From Pseudomonadota bacterium (GTDB lineage Bacteria > Pseudomonadota > Alphaproteobacteria > Caulobacterales > Caulobacteraceae), in contig JAEWJI010000013.1 in the NCBI GenBank assembly GCA_023386645.1, forward strand, positions 1 through 17,354: a stretch of DNA of 17,354 bases. The letters are read 5' to 3'. Of this stretch, positions 6,578 to 12,287 are shown piece by piece (position 1 is the first letter of the stretch; every line of letters starts with the position of its first letter). The notes under the pieces were generated by a model, which was not told the origin of the DNA, searched no databases, and saw nothing but the letters and a program-made list of their open reading frames with translations. Both the position numbers and the translations under genes were made by a program.

Positions 6578-7378
6578 ATGGAGACGTCGACCATTCGCAT
6601 CGCCCGCCTGGACAGCCGCGCCCTGGTGCGCGTGTCAGGACCCGAGGCGCGGCCGTTCCTGCACAACCTGCTGACCCAGGACGTGGCGTCGCTGGCCGAG
6701 GCAGAGGTCCGGTTCGGAGCGCTGTTGTCGCCGCCCGGACGGTTGTTGTTCGACCTCTTCCTGTGGGGCGGGGCGGATGCGGTGCTGTTGGACGTGGCGG
6801 CTGAGCGCCGTGACGCCCTGGTTCATCGGCTGACGATGTATCGGCTGCGGGCAGCGGTTCAGATCGAAGCAATGGAGGGGGCCGTCTTCGCCTGCTGGCC
6901 TGGCGTCGCCGAGGGTTTCGTGAACGATCCGAGGACGCCGGAGTTGGGCGGCCGCGCCATCGGCGGCGACCCGGCGGGGAACGCCAGTGAGGCTGATTAT
7001 CACGCCCATCGCCTGGCCATCGGGGTTCCCGATCCCGCGGCGGACGTCGGCTTCGACAAGACCTATCCGATCGAGGCGAATTTCGACCTGCTGAACGGGA
7101 TCGATTTCCAGAAGGGCTGCTTCATCGGCCAGGAGACGACCTCGCGGATGAAGCGGCGCGGCGCGATCAGGAACCGGATGCTGCCGATCCTGTACGACGG
7201 ACCGCCGCCCCCGACCGGTGCGGAGGTGCTGAACGGGGAGTTGCGGGCGGGGGTGACGTGCACCGGCCGAGACGGAAGGGGGATGGCCCTGCTGAGGCTC
7301 GACCGGATCGACGGCGCGCTGACTGTCGAGGGGCGGCAAGTCACAGTCGGCCGATCGGATTGGCTTCCGGCAGGCTAG
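6578..7378 (+). CDS. ygfZ: YgfZ/GcvT family folate-binding protein (Fe-S protein maintenance)
   Basis: A 266-residue protein with the GcvT-like fold. The diagnostic YgfZ signature KGCFIGQETTSRMKRRG is present, with Cys181. The N-terminal segment RALVRVSGPEARPFLHNLLT, followed by QD, and the loop ALLSPPGRLLFDLFLW are also family-typical. Members bind tetrahydrofolate and support activity of certain Fe-S enzymes such as MiaB-type proteins; they are not aminomethyltransferases. The start is ATG 6578; no Shine-Dalgarno is visible in the 49 bases between it and the divergent GT9 start. It ends 163 bases before the convergent DUF900 hydrolase, with palindromic repeats between. ErpA elsewhere in the window belongs to the same functional area, but the two are not linked in an operon. 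Confidence 0.92.
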   Translation: METSTIRIARLDSRALVRVSGPEARPFLHNLLTQDVASLAEAEVRFGALLSPPGRLLFDLFLWGGADAVLLDVAAERRDALVHRLTMYRLRAAVQIEAMEGAVFACWPGVAEGFVNDPRTPELGGRAIGGDPAGNASEADYHAHRLAIGVPDPAADVGFDKTYPIEANFDLLNGIDFQKGCFIGQETTSRMKRRGAIRNRMLPILYDGPPPPTGAEVLNGELRAGVTCTGRDGRGMALLRLDRIDGALTVEGRQVTVGRSDWLPAG

Positions 7379-7392
7379 ACCCAGTCACCCGA

Positions 7393-7520
7393 TCTCCGCT
7401 CATCCCCGCGAAAGCGGGGACCCAGTGCTTTAGTGCTGCAGATTATGCAGGGCGGATGGTGGGCGCTACCGATGACCCGACCGCTATGCGGTGGCTCCTG
7501 GATCCCCGCTTTCGCGGGGA
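7393..7520. repeat. Pair of inverted GCGGGG palindromic repeats between convergent genes
   Basis: Unit 1 is a perfect hairpin: TCCCCGC (7403-7409), GAAA loop, GCGGGGA (7414-7420). Unit 2 (7503-7520) is its mirror copy: TCCCCGC, TTTC loop, GCGGGGA. The two units face each other across about 82 bases, giving a REP/BIME-like element that occupies most of the gap between ygfZ and the DUF900 hydrolase gene. A GNRA-type tetraloop on seven-base GC stems would be very stable, and such a pair can act as a two-way terminator. The translated edges (LIPAKAG, DPRFRGDK) are a pattern I know from many spurious proteobacterial frames, so the element is probably multi-copy in the genome. Confidence 0.85.
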
Positions 7521-7541
7521 TAAGTGGACCTCTTATCTAAC

Positions 7542-9320
7542 CTACGCTCCCGCCGCCGCCCTGGCGGTGACGCCGAGCATGGCCGCCAGCCGGTCGCGCT
7601 TCCGGATCAAGGCGTCGCGGGCGGCCTGGCCGGCCTTGGTCAGGTCGTCCTCGAGCTTGGCCAGCGCCAGTTCGATCGAGCCGTTAGCGCGCACGAGTTG
7701 GGTGTCCTCCTCGAACTCAGCCTCCGGACAGCCGCCGCCAAAGGCCCAGTAGCGCTGGCCGGCGGCTTCCGCCGTCTCCAGAACGCAGCGCCGCTCTGGG
7801 GCGAGCGACAGCCACATCACCGCGCGGAAGTCCGCCAGCGCCGAGCCTGCGAAATCGTCGTGGCCCAGGAGACCGCCTGACGCAGAGGTGGTGTCCACCG
7901 TCTGCAATCCGTCGCGCACCACCACCACCCGCGCGTCGCCGACGCGGCGCATGCTGTTGACCTGCTCGGAGATCTGCAGGGCCCGGTCCCGCTGCGACGC
8001 ATAAAGGGTGAACCGGCCGCCGGTCGGCAGAATGCGGGGGAAGGTCGCCTCGAACTCGTCCACCCCGACGTCAGCGGCGGCCAGCACCACCTCCTGGAAC
8101 ATCGGCGGTTGTCCGGGGCGCTGAGCGGCGATGCGGTCGAGCGCGCGGACCAGGACGCGGTTGCCCATGGAATGGGCGACCAGGTGGACCCGTGAAGCCC
8201 CCGTGCGGGTCGCCACGTCGGTCAGGAAGGCCGCGACATCGTCCAGCAAGGCGGCCTCGGCCACCGTGCGGGTGTCGGCGCCGTAGCCCAGCAGCGAAGC
8301 GCGCGAAGGCCAGGAATAGAGGATCGGCGCCCCATCCAGATTCATATCGACGGCCAGCTGAGCCGTGCGGATGGCCGCGCCCTCGAAGCTGGTGTTGTAG
8401 CCATGGATGAAGACGAACGCCTCCTTGCGACGGCTGCCGGCCACCGCCTCCGACACCCGGGTGAAGAAGCTGTCGCGGTCGGCGATCGGCGTGACCCGGT
8501 TCAGGATCATGTGCTTCTCAGGGTCCGGCCGGAACTCGAAGGTCCAGACCGACGGCCGCGGGATGGAGCCCGGCGCCCGGTCGCGTGGAACGCTGACCTG
8601 GGCCACGCCGAAGGTCAGGTCTCCGCGACGCCCGCCATAGACTTCGGCGGCGGCCTGACGGCCGGTCCGCTCGCGGTGCGTCGCGTAATAGACGTCGACC
8701 AGGTCGAAGCGGGGGGCGACCGGCTGACCCGGAGGCGGCGGCGGCGGAGGCGGGCCCGACCCGACCGGCTGTTCCGTCAGATTGGTCGGGAAGTCCCCAC
8801 CGCTCCGGCCAGTGAAGGGTTCCAGGCCCGCCGCGACGCGAGCGGCGTTCAGTTCGGTGAGGTATGGGACCAAGTTCGGATTGCCCCGCCCCCAGACCGC
8901 CTCGCGGATGTCAAAGGCCGACAGCAGCCATTGCGCACGGGCGGCCGGCGCCTCGGCCAGAGCGGCGACCGCCTCCATCGGCTCGGCCATGGAAATATGG
9001 CCCTGGCCTCGAAACTGGAGGATGGAGACCAGCGCCTGCTCATAGGCGCGGATTGCCTCGTTCCGCAGGCCGGCGTCTCGATAGGCCTCGGCGAGCGACA
9101 GCTGAAACTCGATCAGGGTGTCCGGATCGGTCTGACGAAGGCTGTCAATCAGCGCCGTGTCCGAAGCGGCGGTGCGCAGGGCGGCCAGATCGCCTCTATC
9201 GACGGCGTCAGCGACGGCGGCCAGCGAGGGCGCCGGCGCCTCCTGGGCCTGGCTCGGTGCGGCCAGGGACAGGCTGAACGCGAAGCTCAGGGCCAGCCCG
9301 AGCGATTTAAAGGCGCGCAT
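7542..9320 (-). CDS. Exported DUF900-type alpha/beta hydrolase with TPR-like N-terminus
   Basis: A 592-residue protein. ATG 9320 is preferred over ATG 9335 because GAGGGGA lies at good spacing before it. Residues 1-26 form a signal peptide (hydrophobic core ending SQAQ). Residues about 65-105 look like one or two TPR-type helix pairs (LAEAYRDAGLRNEAIRAYEQ). A polyproline linker (about 190-197) leads to the catalytic domain at about 205-510: VYYATHRERTG, FIHGYNTSFEGA, ILYSWPSRASLLGYGAD and the nucleophile motif VAHSMGNRVL with Ser384. Asp421 (AADVGVDEF) and His487 (LLGHDDF) are triad candidates. This matches the DUF900 lipase-like family. The tail (about 535-592) is helical and charged. Substrate unknown; an esterase or lipase in the periplasm or outer membrane is likely. 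Confidence 0.88.
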   Translation of the reverse strand: MRAFKSLGLALSFAFSLSLAAPSQAQEAPAPSLAAVADAVDRGDLAALRTAASDTALIDSLRQTDPDTLIEFQLSLAEAYRDAGLRNEAIRAYEQALVSILQFRGQGHISMAEPMEAVAALAEAPAARAQWLLSAFDIREAVWGRGNPNLVPYLTELNAARVAAGLEPFTGRSGGDFPTNLTEQPVGSGPPPPPPPPGQPVAPRFDLVDVYYATHRERTGRQAAAEVYGGRRGDLTFGVAQVSVPRDRAPGSIPRPSVWTFEFRPDPEKHMILNRVTPIADRDSFFTRVSEAVAGSRRKEAFVFIHGYNTSFEGAAIRTAQLAVDMNLDGAPILYSWPSRASLLGYGADTRTVAEAALLDDVAAFLTDVATRTGASRVHLVAHSMGNRVLVRALDRIAAQRPGQPPMFQEVVLAAADVGVDEFEATFPRILPTGGRFTLYASQRDRALQISEQVNSMRRVGDARVVVVRDGLQTVDTTSASGGLLGHDDFAGSALADFRAVMWLSLAPERRCVLETAEAAGQRYWAFGGGCPEAEFEEDTQLVRANGSIELALAKLEDDLTKAGQAARDALIRKRDRLAAMLGVTARAAAGA

Positions 9321-9384
9321 GGATCGTCCCCTCATTCCCGGACCCCAAGGTGTGCCAGATTTCGCTGATCAACCAGACTTTCGG

Positions 9385-9403
9385 GAAGTGACGGCATCAC
9401 TTC
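9385..9403. promoter_or_regulatory. Perfect dyad in the divergent DUF900-hydrolase/tag gap
   Basis: GAAGTGA (9385-9391) and TCACTTC (9397-9403) form a seven-base perfect inverted repeat around CGGCA. It is extendable by one G-T wobble and one G-C pair. It lies 65 bases upstream of the hydrolase start and 67 upstream of tag, in a 149-base divergent gap, so it could be an operator or an RNA stem-loop. No convincing promoter boxes were found beside it. Confidence 0.3.
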
Positions 9404-9433
9404 TCCGCTCGTCCACCGCCCGCGCGCGGTCCC

Positions 9434-9461
9434 CCTCCCTATCCGCGATGGGGAGGATAGG
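9434..9461 (+). promoter_or_regulatory. Competing hairpins over the tag ribosome-binding region
   Basis: CCTATCC (9438-9444) pairs perfectly with GGATAGG (9455-9461). Alternatively CCTCCC (9434-9439) pairs with GGGAGG (9451-9456). Both would hide the only purine-rich Shine-Dalgarno-like stretch before the tag ATG at 9470. The GGGGAGG itself is about 13 bases from the ATG, further than optimal. A role in translational control is a guess. Confidence 0.28.
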
Positions 9462-9469
9462 CTGCGGCG

Positions 9470-10069
9470 ATGGCCGATTCGCTTCATCGCTGCGCTTGGT
9501 GCGGGACCGATCCGCTGTATGTCGCCTATCACGACACCGAGTGGGGCGTGCCGGAGCGGGATGCGCGGGCGCTGTGGGAGAAGCTGGTGCTGGATGGGTT
9601 CCAGGCCGGGCTGGCGTGGATCACCATTCTGAGGAAGCGCGAGGGGATGCGCGACGCCTTTGACGGGTTCGACCCCGACAAGGTCGCGGCCTATGGCGAG
9701 GCCGACATCCAGCGGCTGTTGGGCGATGCCCGGATCATCCGCTCGCGGGCCAAGATCGAAGCGGCCATCGGCGGCGCGCGGATCTGGGTGGAGATGCGGG
9801 ACCAGGGCGAGGATTTCGCCGGTTGGGTGTGGTCGTTCGTCGGAGGAGAGCCGACCCAGCGCCCGGCGGGTCAGGTCGGGTTCGCGACGCAGTCGCCGGA
9901 GTCGGTCGCCATGGCCAAGGCGTTGAAGGCGCGGGGCTTCAAGTTCTGCGGGCCCGTGATCGTCTACGCCTTCATGCAGGCTGTGGGCATGATCAACGAC
10001 CATGTGGACGAGTGCTTCCGCCAGCCGGAGGTTCGTGCGATGGCGCGGGCCGGATGGCGAAGGCGGTGA
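9470..10069 (+). CDS. tag: DNA-3-methyladenine glycosylase I
   Basis: A 199-residue base-excision repair enzyme that removes 3-methyladenine from alkylated DNA. RCAWCGTDPLYVAYHDTEWG at the N-terminus and GFKFCGPVIVYAFMQAVG plus NDHVDECF at the C-terminus are Tag hallmarks. The zinc ligands of the E. coli enzyme (Cys4, His17, His175, Cys179) correspond to C8, H21, H178 and C182, all present. The E. coli base-recognition residue Glu38 is replaced by Asp42 in LDGFQAGLAWITILRKRE; I recall Asp in other alphaproteobacterial Tags. Length is slightly above the E. coli protein (187) because of a basic C-terminal tail (RAGWRRR). Its last 16 bases overlap rnhB. The ATG has a distant purine-rich stretch upstream, partly in a hairpin. 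Confidence 0.95.
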   Translation: MADSLHRCAWCGTDPLYVAYHDTEWGVPERDARALWEKLVLDGFQAGLAWITILRKREGMRDAFDGFDPDKVAAYGEADIQRLLGDARIIRSRAKIEAAIGGARIWVEMRDQGEDFAGWVWSFVGGEPTQRPAGQVGFATQSPESVAMAKALKARGFKFCGPVIVYAFMQAVGMINDHVDECFRQPEVRAMARAGWRRR

Positions 10070-10746
10070 AGACAGCGGCGACGAAGGCGAAGGCCAAGAA
10101 GGCCAAGGCGCCGGCGCGCGCCTTTCCCACGCTTGCGTTGGAGACCCTGGCGGGCGAGGCGGCGGGCGGGCCGATCTGCGGGGTGGACGAGGCCGGGCGC
10201 GGGCCATGGGCCGGGCCAGTCTATGCGGCGGCGGTGATCCTGGACCCGGCGAACCTGCCCGAGGGCATCGACGATTCCAAAGTGCTGACCGCCGAACGAC
10301 GCGAGGCGCTGGAGATCGAGATCAAGGCCCGCGCCGTGGCCTGGGCCGTCGGATCGGCTTCGGTCGAGGAGATCGCGGAACTGAACATCCTGCACGCCAC
10401 GGGCCTGGCCATGTGTCGTGCGGTGGAGGGCTTGGCGATAACGCCGGCGGCGGCGCTGGTGGACGGCAACTACCGGTTCAAACTGCCGTGCGACGTGACC
10501 ACGGTGGTGGGCGGCGACGGCTTGTCGTTGTCGATCGCGGCGGCGTCGATCTTGGCCAAGACCGCTCGCGACCGGGTGATGGTCGAGCTTGACGGGGTCT
10601 ATCCAGGCTACGGCTTCGCCAGCCACAAGGGGTATAACGCCCCTGTCCATCAGGCGGCGTTGAAGACGATGGGGCCTTGCCCCGCGCATCGGCTGGGATG
10701 GTCGCCCATCCGGGCTCTGTTGGAAGGCGAAGAGGCCCAGACCTAG
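10054..10746 (+). CDS. rnhB: Ribonuclease HII
   Basis: A 230-residue enzyme that cuts RNA in RNA/DNA hybrids and starts ribonucleotide excision repair. Motifs in order: GVDEAGRGPWAGP (D45, E46), DSKVLTAERREAL, ALVDGNYRF (D137), SIAAASILAKTARDRVM (D173), then YPGYGFASHKGY. The full DEDD active-site set is present. The first 22 residues form a Lys/Ala-rich extension (AKAKKAKAP) outside the catalytic fold. The frame is open to 9823 inside tag, but ATG 10054 is the sensible start, overlapping tag by 16 bases with no separate Shine-Dalgarno, which suggests translational coupling. The TAG stop lies within CTAG, which also holds the stop of the convergent gene. Confidence 0.95.
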   Translation: MAKAVKTAATKAKAKKAKAPARAFPTLALETLAGEAAGGPICGVDEAGRGPWAGPVYAAAVILDPANLPEGIDDSKVLTAERREALEIEIKARAVAWAVGSASVEEIAELNILHATGLAMCRAVEGLAITPAAALVDGNYRFKLPCDVTTVVGGDGLSLSIAAASILAKTARDRVMVELDGVYPGYGFASHKGYNAPVHQAALKTMGPCPAHRLGWSPIRALLEGEEAQT

Positions 10747-11033
10747 AGGGCTAGGGCGCCGCCTAGCATGAGCCCCAGGAGTGCGGCCGCGACGCCGCCG
10801 CCGATCGCGATCAACCAGCGCGCTGGGACTTCTGACGCGGGTTTCGCGTCCATGACGACGTACTCGACCGACGAGCGCGGCTGAACTTCAGGGGCGAGCA
10901 CGCGAGTTCGCGGCGCCCAGCCGTTCCCGGAGGCCTGCGACCAGTCGTTGGCGGGCGCGCGCTTTAGGCGGGTCGCCTCGGGCGCGCGCCAGGCGACGGT
11001 GTCGCCCAGGGGGGTGCGAAGGACGTCGGTCAT
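10743..11033 (-). CDS. Small tail-anchored membrane protein of unknown function
   Basis: A 96-residue protein I do not recognise. Residues 1-70 are polar and rich in Arg, Pro and Ala, with no signal peptide. Residues about 73-96 (RWLIAIGGGVAAALLGLMLG and on) form one hydrophobic helix with Gly-rich GGGxxxxxLGxxLGG packing, ending at the C-terminus. This is a tail-anchored topology with the N-terminal part probably cytosolic. ATG 11033 is 35 bases after the methyltransferase stop on the same strand, so the two may share a transcript. It is convergent with rnhB, and the two stops share CTAG. Real-gene status rests on the coherent helix, the position, and the lack of a better frame. Confidence 0.65.
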   Translation of the reverse strand: MTDVLRTPLGDTVAWRAPEATRLKRAPANDWSQASGNGWAPRTRVLAPEVQPRSSVEYVVMDAKPASEVPARWLIAIGGGVAAALLGLMLGGALAL

Positions 11034-11068
11034 GGCCGCTTAACGAACTCGCCGCGGAGGGCGTTCCC

Positions 11069-12097
11069 CTAGGCGGCCCGAGCCAGACCCCGCGCGCCCT
11101 CCCCGACCACGAACAGGTGCTCGACATTGGTCAGGCGGCCGACCGCCCCCACCTTTTCGCCCTTCAGATTGTGAATGCCAATGCGGGCGCCGACATAGCG
11201 CGGACGCGGAATCTCGATCACCTGGACCGGACCGCGCACGGAAAGCATTTCAACGAGATCGTCGCGGGTCAGAAAGCCTTCGTCGTTGAAGGAGACGAGC
11301 AGGTTCGGCGCCTTCAGGGATTCGATGACCGTGCGAAGGGCCGGACCGATGCCGCCCTTGAAGTTGAAGGCGCTCTTTCGCGTCCGGCAGTCTATCCGCT
11401 TGTTGGCGATGCCGTAGGTCTCGGGTTTGTCCCAAAGGACCAGGCTTTCCCAGATGTGATAGTTTCCGAGGTAGGAATGCTGGTTGTAGGGCGGGTCGAG
11501 ATAGACCAGGTCGGCTTCCACCTCGGGCGCAATCTCGACGGCGTCGGCGCAGGTGGCGCGGCCGGGACCCGACAGCAGATCGGGCAGACGCAGCTCCAGC
11601 GGTTTCAAGGCGCGCGGGGCCCAGCGCTTCATGTAGGCCATGTGGACACCGGCGGTGGAATCCACTCGGTCGGCGGCCTGGATCAGGGCGGTGAGCGCGA
11701 TAGCCTCCAGCTCCGGCTCCAGCGACAGGGCGGCGATACGGTCGCGGACGGCGTCGATCACCGCGCCGTTGGAGGGGTGGAAGAAGCGGGCGTCTTCGCA
11801 CAGGGCCTTGGTGAACCAGCCGGCGGCGGGCGGGACGGTGCGTAGCTCCGCCAGCAGGCGTTCGGCAGGTTCGCGCCAGCGCTCGGCGTCAGCCTGAATG
11901 TGGGCCATGGCCAAGATGTGGGCGTAGGCGTTGTGGTCATTGGCCCAGACCTCGTAGCCGTCCGCCTTCAGCGCGTGGGCGACGCGGGCGGAACCCGAGA
12001 AGAGGTCACAGACGCGGCCGCCGGCCGGCAGCAAGGCGCGGATCGCCGATCGGATCGGGTCGAGCAGGGCGCGCTTTGAGCCGATGTATTTGATCAT
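11069..12097 (-). CDS. D12-class adenine-N6 DNA methyltransferase (orphan)
   Basis: A 342-residue SAM-dependent enzyme. MIKYIGSKRALLDPI is the typical D12-class opening. VCDLFSGSARVAHALK (about 30-45) is the SAM-binding loop, ANDHN follows at the next strand, and DPPY (about 201-204) is catalytic. The continuation YNQHSYLGNYHIWESLVLWD and then KPETYG, plus the later LLVSFNDEGFL and VIEIPRPRYVG, resemble the FokI-like M domain group of adenine methylases rather than Dam. It is not CcrM, which has a different motif order. No restriction enzyme or specificity gene lies nearby, so it looks solitary; the target site is unknown. GTG 12106 is also in frame; ATG 12097 fits family starts better. No Shine-Dalgarno is visible. 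A repeat element lies in its upstream gap. Confidence 0.88.
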   Translation of the reverse strand: MIKYIGSKRALLDPIRSAIRALLPAGGRVCDLFSGSARVAHALKADGYEVWANDHNAYAHILAMAHIQADAERWREPAERLLAELRTVPPAAGWFTKALCEDARFFHPSNGAVIDAVRDRIAALSLEPELEAIALTALIQAADRVDSTAGVHMAYMKRWAPRALKPLELRLPDLLSGPGRATCADAVEIAPEVEADLVYLDPPYNQHSYLGNYHIWESLVLWDKPETYGIANKRIDCRTRKSAFNFKGGIGPALRTVIESLKAPNLLVSFNDEGFLTRDDLVEMLSVRGPVQVIEIPRPRYVGARIGIHNLKGEKVGAVGRLTNVEHLFVVGEGARGLARAA

Positions 12098-12138
12098 CGC
12101 CAACACAGGGTGGCGTGGTTCGGGGCGGTTGTCTGCCT

Positions 12139-12282
12139 CCTTCTCCCCTCCGGGGGAGAAGGTGTCATGCGGAGCATGACGGATGAGGGGGATGTGGGCT
12201 CCCGTAGGCCGGGCAGACCGTTTGGATCAGGCGGCCCCCTCATCCGACCCTTCGGGCCACCTTCTCCCCCGAGGGGAGAAGG
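12139..12282. repeat. Composite palindromic repeat element between pyk and the methyltransferase
   Basis: Several perfect stems are nested. CCTTCTCCCC (12139-12148) pairs with GGGGAGAAGG (12153-12162). GTCATGC (12164-12170) pairs with GCATGAC (12174-12180). GGATGAGGGG (12181-12190) pairs over distance with CCCCTCATCC (12236-12245). CCC-TTC-GGG lies at 12248-12256, and a second CCTTCTCCCC (12260-12269) pairs with GGGGAGAAGG (12273-12282). The ends are therefore copies of the same hairpin, so the whole can also fold as one large cruciform. I recall similar CCTTCTCCCC...GGATGAGGG elements as common intergenic repeats in Caulobacter- and Rhizobium-type genomes. It fills most of the 190-base gap. 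Confidence 0.85.
12260..12282 (-). terminator. Likely pyk terminator hairpin within the repeat
   Basis: A perfect ten-base stem with a three-base CGA loop begins five bases after the pyk stop codon. There is no clean T-run after it on the minus strand (GTGGCCCG follows), so it is a stem-only terminator or 3'-end stabiliser. Confidence 0.45.
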
Positions 12283-12287
12283 GTGAG

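Noticed and set aside
7258..7752. 164-codon plus-strand frame covering the repeat pair
   Set aside because: It contains the LIPAKAG/DPRFRGDK translation of the palindromic repeats and runs antisense into the hydrolase gene; a spurious frame made by the repeat.
8403..9368. 321-codon plus-strand frame opposite the DUF900 hydrolase
   Set aside because: No recognisable motif, repetitive Arg/Gly composition, and the opposite strand carries a complete hydrolase with signal peptide and nucleophile elbow.
11069..12097. Part of a restriction-modification or phage-defence island
   Set aside because: Flanks are housekeeping genes (rnhB, pyk), no endonuclease, integrase, or visible composition shift; an orphan methylase is the simpler reading.
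11069..12097. CcrM cell-cycle methyltransferase
   Set aside because: The motif order (SAM loop first, DPPY late) and the N-terminal IKYIGSKRAL are D12-class; CcrM has its DPPY near the N-terminus.
12139..12282. CRISPR-like array, because of repeated CCTTCTCCCC units
   Set aside because: Only two copies, no regular spacers, and the units are hairpins within a larger inverted repeat; no cas genes nearby.
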